Source: Bog-793 sp963823945 (lineage in GTDB: Bacteria; Actinomycetota; Acidimicrobiia; Acidimicrobiales; Bog-793). From it: a stretch of 64,000 nt of DNA. The notes below the pieces were generated by a model. That model saw only the letters and a list, made by a program, of their open reading frames with translations, made no database searches and was not told the DNA's origin. The translations under genes were made by a program, and so were the position numbers. Each line of letters starts with the position of its first letter. Position 1 is the first letter of the stretch. This document shows, one piece after another, positions 19,073 through 27,437 of the stretch. The stretch covers positions 322,541-386,540 of the forward strand of contig CAWGNK010000014.1 of the NCBI GenBank assembly GCA_963823945.1, in the 5' to 3' direction.

Positions 19073-19089
19073 GATAGATACTCGCTATC
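19073..19089 (+). promoter_or_regulatory. LysR-type box before the LysR gene
   Basis: GATAG-N7-CTATC, a T-N11-A type inverted repeat, ends 10 bases before the ATG at 19100. Its position suits autorepression by the LysR protein. Binding is inferred. Confidence 0.5.
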
Positions 19090-19099
19090 ATCTGAATCG

Positions 19100-20083
19100 A
19101 TGGACCTGCGGCAGCTGAACGTGCTCGTCGCGATCGCCGAGCACGGGTCGTTCTCGGCGGCGGCGGACGCCCTCGAGACCGTGCAGTCGAACGTCTCGAC
19201 GCACATCAAGAAGCTCGAGACCGAGCTCGACTGTGTCCTCATCGACCGCGCGACGGGTGAGCTCACCGAGGTCGGCGTGCTCGCCGTGGAACGGGCCCGG
19301 CGGGTGATCGACGAGCTCGACGCGCTGAGCTCCGATGTCGCGGCCCTCAGTCGGGAGGTCGTCGGCACCGTCCGGCTCGGCCTCATCGGCACGGCGGCGC
19401 TCTGGATCGTGCCGCAGCTCCTCGACCTCCTCCCCACGATGCACCCCCATCTCCACCTCAGTTTCCGGGAGGCGACAACGCTCGGGCTCGACGCCGAGCT
19501 CGCGCGCGGCGAGATCGAACTGGCGGTCCTCGCCCTGGTGCCAACGGGCTCCGAGATCCACAACGTGGCGCTTTTCGAGGAGGATCTCGGGCTCTTCCTG
19601 CCCCGGACCCACCCGCTGGCGGACCGGCCCTCACTCACGGTCGCAGATCTCGCGACGGTGCCGCTGCTGCTGCCCATCGTCGGCACGAACTTCCGGGCCA
19701 CGCTCGACGTCATCGCCGCCGCCGTCGGCGTCACGTTCGCACCCCGCGCCGAGGTCGACAGCCTCCGGCTCGCGCGCTCGCTCATGTTCGAGGACTGCGG
19801 CTTCGCCATCCTGCCGGAGAGCGCGCTGCCGACGAGGCGCAGGAAGACCTGGGTGGTGGTGCCGATCGAGGGCCTCCCGCCCCGTGTCATCGGCGTCGCG
19901 CAACGCCGGCGCACGCTGCCGGGAGCCCCCGTGCGGGCCGTGCTCGAGATGCTGAACACCATCGTCGACGACCCGAGGCGCCTCCCGGCGGGCGTGCGGG
20001 CGATCGCCCGGGAGCGGCGGAGCAGCCCGGCCGAGAGGAAGGCCCCGACCAGGCGGGCCCCGCGCTTCCCGCCGGGCGTCTAG
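19100..20083 (+). CDS. LysR-family transcriptional regulator
   Basis: A 327-residue regulator. The N-terminal winged HTH (MDLRQLNVLVAIAEHGSFSA, then AADALETVQSNVSTHIKKLE) is followed by the LysR effector domain (GTVRLGLIGTAALWIVPQLL, AELARGEIELAVLAL, LFLPRTHPLA). The ATG at 19100 is used because the HTH begins at once; an earlier ATG at 19040 would cross the palindromic box. The effector is unknown. It follows the lipid-type operon after a terminator and might control it, though LysR regulators usually act on divergent genes and none is divergent here. Confidence 0.9.
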   Translation: MDLRQLNVLVAIAEHGSFSAAADALETVQSNVSTHIKKLETELDCVLIDRATGELTEVGVLAVERARRVIDELDALSSDVAALSREVVGTVRLGLIGTAALWIVPQLLDLLPTMHPHLHLSFREATTLGLDAELARGEIELAVLALVPTGSEIHNVALFEEDLGLFLPRTHPLADRPSLTVADLATVPLLLPIVGTNFRATLDVIAAAVGVTFAPRAEVDSLRLARSLMFEDCGFAILPESALPTRRRKTWVVVPIEGLPPRVIGVAQRRRTLPGAPVRAVLEMLNTIVDDPRRLPAGVRAIARERRSSPAERKAPTRRAPRFPPGV

Positions 20084-20190
20084 AGGTCGGTCGGCGCTCC
20101 CCCGGAACGACCCGCGCCCTTCCGACTTCGGGGTCGCCAGGGGCTCTTCCACCACGCGGCGGCGGGCATGCCCCGGCGGGTGCGATCGAC

Positions 20191-20213
20191 GGCACCGGCG
20201 CGTTGCCGGTGCC
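20191..20213. terminator. Hairpin between convergent genes
   Basis: GGCACCGGC, loop GCGTT, GCCGGTGCC: a perfect 9-bp stem between the LysR gene (+) and the GNAT gene (-). No T-run on either side, so any terminator role is by position. Confidence 0.5.
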
Positions 20214-20271
20214 ACGTCGACCCCCCGGCCCTGCGGCACGGTCACACCGTCACCGGTTTGGGCCGGGACGG

Positions 20272-20871
20272 TCAGGCCGTCGTCGCGTGCGGCTCCCGCC
20301 ACATGAGCCAGAGCCGCGGGCCGCCGCGAGGCGCCCGGATCTCCCCGGTGACCCGGAAGCCGTGCCGGCCGTAGAAGCGGGTGTTCGCCTCGGTCGAGGA
20401 CTCGAGGTACGCGCCGAGACGCCGCGCGTCGCAGCGCTCCAGGCCGGGACGCATGAGCGCCGTCCCGAGGCCGTGGCGCTGGTGGTCCGGTTCGACGCCG
20501 ATCGCCCCCAGGTAGTAGTGGTCCTCGGCCGGCCGCAGCCGCTGGAGCGTCAGGGAGAGGCGGCGCGCCGTCCACCAGTGTCCGGCCGAGAGCGACACCT
20601 TGAGGTAGGCGAGCTGGTCCCGGATGGCCGGGAACTGCGCGTCCGGGGGCAGCCACATCGCCGCGCCCGCCCGTTCCGTCGTCGTGTACACCTCGCCCCG
20701 GGGCAGGTAGGTGCGCGACAGCTGGACCACGAAGAACTCCCGCAGGATCGACTCCCGGCGCGCCGCGTCCGGGAAGATGTACGCCGAGACGGGGTCGTCG
20801 AGAAAGGCCGCCGTGAGCGAGCGCGTCAGTCGATCCAGGTCTTCGGGGGTCGCCCGGCGTACCTCGGGCAC
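20272..20871 (-). CDS. GNAT-family N-acetyltransferase
   Basis: A 199-residue acetyl-CoA-dependent transferase. The acetyl-CoA site is clear in LGAIGVEPDHQRHGLGTAL, followed by LESSTEANTRFYGRHGF, a typical end of the fold. The GTG at 20871 (VPEVRRATPEDLDRL) is chosen because the fold begins there; longer frames upstream run into the divergent gene. Substrate unknown. The gene is divergent from the DsbA-like gene. Confidence 0.85.
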   Translation of the reverse strand: MPEVRRATPEDLDRLTRSLTAAFLDDPVSAYIFPDAARRESILREFFVVQLSRTYLPRGEVYTTTERAGAAMWLPPDAQFPAIRDQLAYLKVSLSAGHWWTARRLSLTLQRLRPAEDHYYLGAIGVEPDHQRHGLGTALMRPGLERCDARRLGAYLESSTEANTRFYGRHGFRVTGEIRAPRGGPRLWLMWREPHATTA

Positions 20872-20964
20872 AGGCCGATGGTACCGCCCGGGTCCGGCGC
20901 AAATCGGTCCGATCGTGCAACCTAGGATCGACGACCGATCGGATCGACTCGATTGGAGCGACGC

Positions 20965-21576
20965 ATGCCTGCCGACAGAAGAGGGTTCTCCATCACGTTC
21001 GACTACCGGTGTCCCTTCGCGCGCAACGCCCACGAGCACGTCCTCGCCGCGCTTGCGGGAGGGGCAGACCTCTCCGTCCGATTCGTGCCGTTCTCACTCA
21101 GCCAGGTCCACGTCGCCGAGGGTGCGCCCCCCGTCTGGCAGGACCCGGCCGCACGCGACCAGCTCATCGCGCTGGCGGCGGGGATCGTCGTGCGCGACCG
21201 GCACGAGGACCTGTTCCCCGCGGCGCACCTCGCACTGTTCGCCGCGCGTCACGACCACAGCGGCGACCTGCGTGACGAGGCGGTCGTGCGCGCGGCGCTG
21301 GCGTCAGCTGGCGTCGACGACGACGAGGTCTTCGCCGAGCTCGCCGCCGGTTGGCCCTTCGAGGTGCTGCGCGAGGAGCACGAGGCCGCGGTGACGCGTC
21401 ACAGCGTCTTCGGCGTGCCGACGTTCATCGCCGGCGATGAGGCCGTCTTCGTGCGGCTCATGACCCGACCGCGAGGCGACAACGCCCTCGCCCGGGCGAC
21501 GATCGACCGCGTGCTCGACCTGCTCGTCGGGCACACCGACCTCAACGAGTTCAAGCGAACGACGATCCCCCGCTAG
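20965..21576 (+). CDS. DsbA-family thioredoxin-fold protein
   Basis: A 203-residue thioredoxin-fold protein of the DsbA/HCCA-isomerase group. ITFDYRCPFARNAHE holds the N-terminal active-site turn with a single Cys (CPFA) rather than CxxC, and FGVPTFIAGDEAVF is the cis-Pro region. With no second Cys and no signal peptide it is more likely a cytoplasmic isomerase or glutathione-like transferase than a disulfide oxidase. The ATG at 20965 has GGAG 6 bases upstream. It ends 3 bases from the convergent recA end. Confidence 0.75.
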   Translation: MPADRRGFSITFDYRCPFARNAHEHVLAALAGGADLSVRFVPFSLSQVHVAEGAPPVWQDPAARDQLIALAAGIVVRDRHEDLFPAAHLALFAARHDHSGDLRDEAVVRAALASAGVDDDEVFAELAAGWPFEVLREEHEAAVTRHSVFGVPTFIAGDEAVFVRLMTRPRGDNALARATIDRVLDLLVGHTDLNEFKRTTIPR

Positions 21577-21579
21577 GGC

Positions 21580-22623
21580 TCAGCTCTCGAGCGTGATCGG
21601 CTCGTCGTCACCGAGGCCCGCGCCGAGTGGGATGTCGGCGGCGACCGAGGCCACCGTCTTGCGGATCCGCTCGTCGATCTCGACGACGAGTTCCGGGCTC
21701 TCGCGCAGGAACTGCTTGGCGTTCTCGCGCCCCTGGCCGAGCTGTTCGCCCTCGTAGGTGTACCAGGCGCCGGACTTCTTCACGAGACCGAGGTCGACCG
21801 CGACGTCGAGGATCGAGCCTTCGCGGCTGATGCCCTGCCCGTACATGATGTCGAACTCGGCGGTCCGGAAGGGAGGCGCGCACTTGTTCTTCACCACCTT
21901 CACCCGCGTCCGGCTGCCGACGATCTCGGCGCCGTCCTTGATCGACTCGACGCGCCGGATGTCGAGCCGCACCGAGGCGTAGAACTTCAGCGCGCGGCCT
22001 CCGGGGGTCACCTCCGGCGAGCCGTAGATCACGCCGATCTTCTCGCGCAGCTGGTTGATGAACAGGGCGATCGTGTCGGACTTGTTCAGGGTCGCGGTGA
22101 GCTTGCGCAGGGCCTGGGACATGAGACGCGCCTGCAGCCCGACGTGCGAATCCCCCATCTCCCCTTCGATCTCGGCACGCGGGGTCAACGCCGCGACCGA
22201 GTCGATGACGAGGACGTCGATCGCGCCGGAGCGGATGAGCATCTCGGCGATCTCCAGCGCCTGCTCGCCGTTGTCGGGTTGCGAGATGAGAAGCTCGTCG
22301 ATGTCGACACCGATCGCCTTCGCGTAGACGGGGTCGAGGGCGTGCTCGGCGTCGATGTAGGCGCAGACGCCACCGTTGCGTTGTGCCTCCGCGACGACAT
22401 GGAGGGCGAGGGTCGACTTGCCGGACGACTCCGGGCCGAAGACCTCGACGATGCGACCGCGGGGCAGGCCGCCGATGCCGAGGGCGAGGTCGAGCGACAT
22501 GGCGCCGGTCGAGATGGCTTCGATGCCCAACGTGAGGCTCTCACCCATCCGCATCACCGAGCCCTTCCCGAACTGCTTCTCGATCTGGCCGAGCGCTGCG
22601 TCGAGTGCCTTGTCCCGCTCCAT
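21580..22623 (-). CDS. recA: Recombinase A
   Basis: A 347-residue RecA of standard length: ATPase of homologous recombination and co-protease for LexA cleavage. Motifs seen: Walker A GPESSGKSTLA, AYIDAEHALDP, Walker B LVIDSVAAL, loop L1 GDSHVGLQAR, L2 INQLREKIGVIYGSPEVTPG. The ATG at 22623 has GAGAGGG upstream; the frame further upstream is non-coding. No recX follows: the next gene downstream is the convergent DsbA-like gene. A LexA box precedes it. Confidence 0.98.
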   Translation of the reverse strand: MERDKALDAALGQIEKQFGKGSVMRMGESLTLGIEAISTGAMSLDLALGIGGLPRGRIVEVFGPESSGKSTLALHVVAEAQRNGGVCAYIDAEHALDPVYAKAIGVDIDELLISQPDNGEQALEIAEMLIRSGAIDVLVIDSVAALTPRAEIEGEMGDSHVGLQARLMSQALRKLTATLNKSDTIALFINQLREKIGVIYGSPEVTPGGRALKFYASVRLDIRRVESIKDGAEIVGSRTRVKVVKNKCAPPFRTAEFDIMYGQGISREGSILDVAVDLGLVKKSGAWYTYEGEQLGQGRENAKQFLRESPELVVEIDERIRKTVASVAADIPLGAGLGDDEPITLES

Positions 22624-22749
22624 CGCCCCTCTCTTTCCACCACTCACGCCGCCGGGCGATGCGCCGGGCGGATCCGTACGGTACGGCCCCGCTGTATCGC
22701 CGGGACTGCGCCCTCGGATGCTCCGCACACCACCTCGGGAACTTCCACC

Positions 22750-22773
22750 AGTGTAGTTGCGAACGTGTGTTCG
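22750..22773 (-). promoter_or_regulatory. recA promoter with LexA (SOS) box
   Basis: CGAAC-GTGT-GTTCG at 22760-22773 matches the Gram-positive LexA consensus. On the minus strand it is followed by TACACT (22750-22755), a good -10 element, so LexA would cover the promoter. The recA 5' leader would be about 120 bases. Confidence 0.85.
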
Positions 22774-22805
22774 ATGGTGGACCGTCGCCCGATGTGCGCC
22801 ACGAC

Positions 22806-22845
22806 AGGACGCCCTAGCGTCCTCCCTGGTAGGGAGGCTCTTTTT
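22806..22845 (+). terminator. Tandem hairpins ending in a T-run on the plus strand
   Basis: AGGACGC-CCTA-GCGTCCT (22806-22823) overlaps by three bases the second hairpin CCTCCCT-GGT-AGGGAGG (22821-22837), which is followed by CTCTTTTT. The second is a classic intrinsic terminator reading rightwards, yet no gene lies upstream on that strand. The two stems exclude each other, as in an attenuator. Confidence 0.6.
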
Positions 22846-23166
22846 GATCTGGCGTGCCTGGACGGGAGACAGTGGGGTTTATGGCTGGTGACCGGCGACG
22901 GGCTGGTGGCGCCGGCGTGGGGCGACGTGGGCGTCGGTGGGCCCGGCGGCCGCCGTCGACGCGGCGTCGTTCGCCATCGGCCGGGGCCAAGCTCGGTGAT
23001 TCCTTGGGCGCTCCCACTCGTCCTGGGAGTCGGGCTCCTCGTTTGGGGATCGCGCGAGCAAGGCGGCTGGTGGGCGAGGAGGCCGACTGACCAGGACTTG
23101 CGTGATCTGTTCTGTTGAGACGCGGCGGCGAGAGGGCCGTCGCGATGACCATCAAAGGAGACTGCA
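22846..23166. other. Intergenic stretch after the tandem hairpins
   Basis: No sure gene. A plus-strand frame ending at 23118 contains a hydrophobic run WALPLVLGVGLLVWG but lacks a convincing start and ribosome site. Confidence 0.3.
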
Positions 23167-23334
23167 ATGAACGCTCGGTTCTTCGGACTCGCAGCAGTCG
23201 TGATGTTCGTGCTGGCGCTGATCGCGGCCGACATGTCGAGCGGGACGTCGCTCGGCGTCGGCTACTCCATCTGGCTCGCGGCTGGCCTGCTGGCCTTCGC
23301 GCTCGGCCACCTGGCCGGATCGATGAAACGGTAG
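23167..23334 (+). CDS. Small membrane protein, 55 residues
   Basis: ATG at 23167 with AAAGGAG seven bases upstream. The product has two hydrophobic segments (FFGLAAVVMFVLALIAA and YSIWLAAGLLAFALGHLAG) separated by a short polar turn and ends in MKR. No family recognised. The strong ribosome site and clean two-helix pattern support a real gene. Confidence 0.6.
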   Translation: MNARFFGLAAVVMFVLALIAADMSSGTSLGVGYSIWLAAGLLAFALGHLAGSMKR

Positions 23335-23516
23335 TGACCTGGTCTGCGGACCGGAAGCCGTTGTCTCTTCGCAGACATCGCCGGCCGTCGCGTGCTCTCT
23401 GAGCGCCGGCGCCTCGCACTGGATCCTCTGGCGGCACAGCCGTCGGACCTCGCCCCGCGGCGAGTGCTGCGCGGCGAGGTGCGCGCCGGTTCCACCGGGA
23501 ACGCCGCGCAGCCTGC

Positions 23517-24764
23517 CTAGAAGTCGGCCTCGAGACGCCGACGCAACCAGTCGAGCGCGTTCATCGTGCCGAGCTCCCGCACCCGCTGACGGTCGCCGAA
23601 GAGGTTGAGCCCGACGGCGTCCGGTGGCTGGCCAGGGAGGGCGATTCCCGCGAAGACGGTTCCCGCGGGCAGCTCCTCCTGTCTGTCCGGCCCGGCCACA
23701 CCGGTGGTCGCGAGACCGATGTCCGCGCCCATGAGCCGGCACACTCCCGCGGCCATCGCCTTGGCCGCCGCCGGGCTCACGACCGGGCCGTCGGCGAGAC
23801 CGAGGAGGTCCCGCTTCACGGCGCTCGCGTAGGCGACCAGACCTCCCCGGAACCAACCGCTCGCGCCGGGAACCGCGACGAGACTCGACGTCAGGAGTCC
23901 CCCGGTGTACGACTCGGCGACGGCGAGCGTCGCGTGCCTGGCCGTCAGCAGCGCGGCGACGCGGGCGGCCATCGTCTCGTCGTCGACTCCGAAGATGTGC
24001 TCGCCGACAAGCCCGCGCAGCGCCACCTCTTCGCGGTCGAGGGCGGCCCGCGCCGTCTCAAGGGACGCCGCCTTCACGGTCAGGCGGAGCTGAACGCCCT
24101 CGAGGCCGCGGGCGAGGAAGGCGATCGTCGGCACGCCCTCCCCCGCCCCGTCGAGTGCCGCGAGGCGCGGGGCCACGAGTTCTCCGAGACGCGATTCCGC
24201 GATCCCCCAGGTGCGCAGGACCCGGCTCGCGATGACCCCGCTCTCGCCGGCACGCCGCCGCAGCTCCGGCATGACGGCCCGCTCGAACATCTCTTTCATC
24301 TCGTCGGGGACACCGGGCAGCGCGAAGATGACCCGCTCACCGACCGGGCAGATGAGCCCGGGGGCGGTGCCGAGACGCTGGTCGATAAGTCGCGCCCCCG
24401 CCGGCACGTCCGCCTGCCGCCGGTTGCTCGGCGACATCTCGTGGTGGCGTGCCCGGAAGGCCTGCTCGACGAGCGCGAGCGCCGCGGCGTCAGGCGCGAG
24501 TTCGACGCCCATGACGACGGCGATCGCCTCCCGGGTGACGTCGTCCTGGGTCGGGCCGAGACCGCCGCAGACGACGACCGCGTCGGCCCGCGCGAGGGCG
24601 GCCTCGAGGACGCCGGCGATACGGGCGACGTTGTCGCCGACGCGGGTCTGATGGGTGCAGTCGACGCCGATCACGGCGAGCCGCTCGGCGATCCAGGTCG
24701 AGTTGGTGTCGACTATCTGGCCGAGCAACAGCTCGGTGCCGACCGCGATGACCTCGGCCCGCAC
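23517..24764 (-). CDS. cinA: CinA-family nicotinamide nucleotide amidohydrolase
   Basis: A 415-residue two-domain protein. The N-terminal MoaB-like domain has AVGTELLLGQIVDTN, CGGLGPTQDD and ALPGVPDEM. The C-terminal PncC amidase domain has the catalytic ESYTGGLLTSSL and SNASV-like GGLVAYASAVKRDLLG, then TTGVAGP. The family hydrolyses ADP-ribose and deamidates NMN in NAD recycling. The GTG at 24764 begins VRAEVIAVGTEL, 7 bases after the pgsA stop, with GGAGG upstream. Gene order rimO-pgsA-cinA-recA is conserved in many bacteria. Confidence 0.93.
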   Translation of the reverse strand: MRAEVIAVGTELLLGQIVDTNSTWIAERLAVIGVDCTHQTRVGDNVARIAGVLEAALARADAVVVCGGLGPTQDDVTREAIAVVMGVELAPDAAALALVEQAFRARHHEMSPSNRRQADVPAGARLIDQRLGTAPGLICPVGERVIFALPGVPDEMKEMFERAVMPELRRRAGESGVIASRVLRTWGIAESRLGELVAPRLAALDGAGEGVPTIAFLARGLEGVQLRLTVKAASLETARAALDREEVALRGLVGEHIFGVDDETMAARVAALLTARHATLAVAESYTGGLLTSSLVAVPGASGWFRGGLVAYASAVKRDLLGLADGPVVSPAAAKAMAAGVCRLMGADIGLATTGVAGPDRQEELPAGTVFAGIALPGQPPDAVGLNLFGDRQRVRELGTMNALDWLRRRLEADF

Positions 24765-24771
24765 CGGTTGC

Positions 24772-25377
24772 TCACGCCTCCTGTGGCGTCGCGGCATCGC
24801 GGTCCCGCGCGAGACGGCCCCGCAGGTCCCGGCGGGCATCGAGGTAGTACTCGAGCCCGGTCGCGAGCGTGAGAGCGACCGCGACCCACAAGACGATGCC
24901 GACCACACCGAGGTGACCCCGTCCGATCGGTGGGAAGAACGCGCCGGCGACCGCGAGGTCCTGCGCCAGCGTCTTCAGCTTGGCGAACGGCCGCGCCGGG
25001 ACGGAGATCCCCCGCCGTCCGGCGATCACCCGGAAGACGCTCATCGCGATCTCGCGGGCCCCGATGAGAGCGACGGGCCACACGGAGACGGCACCGATCG
25101 CGGCGAGGGCGCTCAGCGCGCCGAGCACGAGGAACTTGTCGGCGAGGGGGTCGAGGAACGCACCCGACCTCGTCGTCCCGAGGCGCCGCGCGACGTGCCC
25201 GTCCAGGCTGTCGGAGAGGCAGAAGACGGTCCACAGCGCCCAGAGCAACCACGACGCCGGCCCGATCTCGACGGTGAGCACGGCGAGCACGGGCGCGCCG
25301 ACGAGCCGGGCGAGGGTGAGGGCGTTCGCCGGCGTGAGCAGCGCCGAGGGCCCAAAGAACCTGCCCGGCTCGTTCAT
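24772..25377 (-). CDS. pgsA: CDP-alcohol phosphatidyltransferase (PgsA-type)
   Basis: A 201-residue membrane enzyme with the full CDP-alcohol transferase motif D-x2-DG-x2-AR-x8-G-x3-D-x3-D in DSLDGHVARRLGTTRSGAFL followed by DPLAD. Several membrane helices flank it. It makes phosphatidylglycerol phosphate from CDP-diacylglycerol and glycerol 3-phosphate, judging by family and location. The ATG at 25377 forms an ATGA overlap with the rimO stop; a GTG two codons earlier is possible. Confidence 0.9.
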   Translation of the reverse strand: MNEPGRFFGPSALLTPANALTLARLVGAPVLAVLTVEIGPASWLLWALWTVFCLSDSLDGHVARRLGTTRSGAFLDPLADKFLVLGALSALAAIGAVSVWPVALIGAREIAMSVFRVIAGRRGISVPARPFAKLKTLAQDLAVAGAFFPPIGRGHLGVVGIVLWVAVALTLATGLEYYLDARRDLRGRLARDRDAATPQEA

Positions 25378-26681
25378 CGCCACGCCCCGACGGGCGCCGG
25401 CCGGCTCCCGGACACAAGAGGGGCGGGCCCGACGACCGAACCGTCAAGGTCCGGCCCCACTGCGCCCTCGATCCGGACGCGTTGCACGGTCCCAGGCTCG
25501 CAGCCCCGGCGCAGGTGGATCACGCCGTCGATCTCCGGCGCCTCGCGATACGAGCGGCCGGCCCCGGGCTCGTCGACGAGCACGTCGACGACCGAGCCGA
25601 CGAGCGAGCGGCGGCGCCCGGCGGTGATCTCGTCCTGCAGCTCGGCGCACTCCCGGAGGCGTTCGGCCGCGAGGGCGGCCGGGACCTTGTCCGTGAGGGA
25701 CTGGGCGTAGGTCCCCTCCTCCTCGGAGTAGGTGAAGAACCCGACCCAGTCGAGCTCGGCCGCGCGCAGGAAACCCAGCAGTTCGTCGTGGTCGGCCTCG
25801 GTCTCGCCCGGGTAGCCGAGGATGAACGAGCTGCGCAGAGCCGCCCCGGGGGCACGGGTGCGGATCCCCTCGACAAGGGCGAGGAACCCGGGGGCCGAGC
25901 CGAAGCGCCGCATCCGCCGCAGCAGCGGGCGCGCGACGTGCTGCAGCGACAGGTCGAAGTAGGGAACGCCCGTCGCGAAGATCGTGTCGATGAGCCGTGC
26001 GTCGAGGGACTGCGGGTACAGGTAGAGCAGCCGCACCCGCGACACCCGTTGGGCGACCGCCGCGACGAGGCGGACAAGCGCGTCCGGGTCACCGAGGTCC
26101 CGCCCGTACGAGGCGAGGTCCTGCGCGACGAGCACGATCTCGCGGCAGCCCAGGTCGTCGACCTCGGCGAGGATCGCGTCCTGTGCCCGGGAGCGCTGCG
26201 GGCCGCGGAACTGGGGAATCGCGCAGAACCCGCACCGGCGGTCACAGCCCTCGGCGACCTTGACGTAGGCCCAGGGAACGGCGGACGCCGGCCGCGGCAG
26301 GTCAAGGAAGTCCATCGCAATGAAGCGCCCGCCCCGTGGCCGCCAGCGGGTCCCGCCGAGCTCCACGGGCACTCCGACGTCGATCACCGCGTCGACCTCC
26401 GGGAGGGCGTCGGCGAGCGCCTCGCCCGAGCGGGCCGCGAGGCAACCGGTGACGACCAGCCGGGCGCCGCGGCGGCGGGCCCGCGCGGCGTCGAGGATCG
26501 CCTCGACGGACTCCACCCGCGCATCCTCGATGAAGGCGCAGGTGTTGACGACGACAAGGTCCGCCTCGGCTAGCCGCGCGGCCGGCTCGAGGCCCGCCGC
26601 GAGGAGGGACCCGGCCAGCTTGTCCGAGTCGACCTGGTTCTTCGGACAGCCGAGCGTCTCGACGTAGAAGCGCTCCGGCAC
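25374..26681 (-). CDS. rimO: Ribosomal protein S12 methylthiotransferase
   Basis: A 435-residue radical-SAM enzyme. The N-terminal domain holds three Cys for a second cluster (ETLGCPKNQVDSD, VNTCAFIEDA, VTGCLA). The radical-SAM cluster is CDRRCGFC, and ILGYPGETE is a SAM-site motif. A C-terminal TRAM-like domain (DVLVDEPG) binds the target. CGFCAIPQFRG, rather than the MiaB pattern, supports RimO, which thiomethylates an Asp of S12. It is coupled to pgsA. Confidence 0.95.
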   Translation of the reverse strand: MPERFYVETLGCPKNQVDSDKLAGSLLAAGLEPAARLAEADLVVVNTCAFIEDARVESVEAILDAARARRRGARLVVTGCLAARSGEALADALPEVDAVIDVGVPVELGGTRWRPRGGRFIAMDFLDLPRPASAVPWAYVKVAEGCDRRCGFCAIPQFRGPQRSRAQDAILAEVDDLGCREIVLVAQDLASYGRDLGDPDALVRLVAAVAQRVSRVRLLYLYPQSLDARLIDTIFATGVPYFDLSLQHVARPLLRRMRRFGSAPGFLALVEGIRTRAPGAALRSSFILGYPGETEADHDELLGFLRAAELDWVGFFTYSEEEGTYAQSLTDKVPAALAAERLRECAELQDEITAGRRRSLVGSVVDVLVDEPGAGRSYREAPEIDGVIHLRRGCEPGTVQRVRIEGAVGPDLDGSVVGPAPLVSGSRPAPVGAWR

Positions 26682-26746
26682 GGCCGGAGCCTACCGTGGA
26701 GCCGTCGGGGCGACCTCTCCTCCGGTGCCCGGCCGGCCCGTCTCGC

Positions 26747-27388
26747 TCACTCGCCGTCGTCGGGCGGTGGGCCGAATCCGGCCACGATGTCGGCCTGCAG
26801 CCGGGCGAGCTCGCGATCGGTGATCACCCCGCGGCGATGCAGCGTGGCGAGGCGTTCGAGCTCCTCGGGGACCGACGAGCGCTCGGTCCCGGGGTCATCG
26901 GCGGGCTCGCGGCGGGACTCCTCGCTCGCCCGGTTGATCAGCCCCTGCACGACCGCCGGCCGGCGAACGTCCTGGATCGGCTCCTCTCCGTGCGCAACGG
27001 CGGACCGCACCGAGAGGCGACCCTTGCCGATCAACCGCTCCCCGAGGGACTGGACGAAGCGCACGTCCTGGACGCTCGAGAGCGGGATCTCGCGGCTCGA
27101 GCGGCTGACCACCCCCCGGCGGTAGATGACGCGCATCGTCGTGACGACGAGATCGGTGGCGCGCCACCGGGCGAACCGGGTGAGGAACCAGCAGACCGCG
27201 ACCGCCCCGACCCCGAGCAGCGCCCACCGGGACCACCTCGGTGCGCCGGGCCAGATGAGAAAAATCGCCGTGCACCCGCCGACGATGATCACCGTCCCGA
27301 GCGTCGGCCCGACGAGTTGCCACCAGTGGGGGTGCGCGTCGAGCAGCACCTCCTCGTCGTCGTGCACGAGCCGCCGGGGGAAGGTCAA
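26747..27388 (-). CDS. PH-domain membrane protein with SHOCT motif
   Basis: About 213 residues from a TTG at 27388; a GTG at 27367 is the alternative. Order: a short cytosolic start (DDEEVLLDAHPHWW), two membrane helices (GTVIIVGGCTAIFLIW and WALLGVGAVAVCWFL), then a bacterial PH (bPH2) beta-domain (VVTTMRVIYRRGVVSRSSRE, IPLSSVQDVRF). It ends in a SHOCT helix pair (LERLATLHRRGVITDRELA). Such proteins are thought to oligomerise at the membrane. No enzymatic role is visible. Confidence 0.8.
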   Translation of the reverse strand: MTFPRRLVHDDEEVLLDAHPHWWQLVGPTLGTVIIVGGCTAIFLIWPGAPRWSRWALLGVGAVAVCWFLTRFARWRATDLVVTTMRVIYRRGVVSRSSREIPLSSVQDVRFVQSLGERLIGKGRLSVRSAVAHGEEPIQDVRRPAVVQGLINRASEESRREPADDPGTERSSVPEELERLATLHRRGVITDRELARLQADIVAGFGPPPDDGE

Positions 27389-27437
27389 GCCGCCCCAATC
27401 CGACGCCGGGCCCGCCCCGCGCGCTGCCGGCGACTCC

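Noticed and set aside
22144..23118. Plus-strand 324-residue frame across the recA 5' end
   Set aside because: Mostly antisense to recA; only its last 40 residues look hydrophobic, without a credible start.
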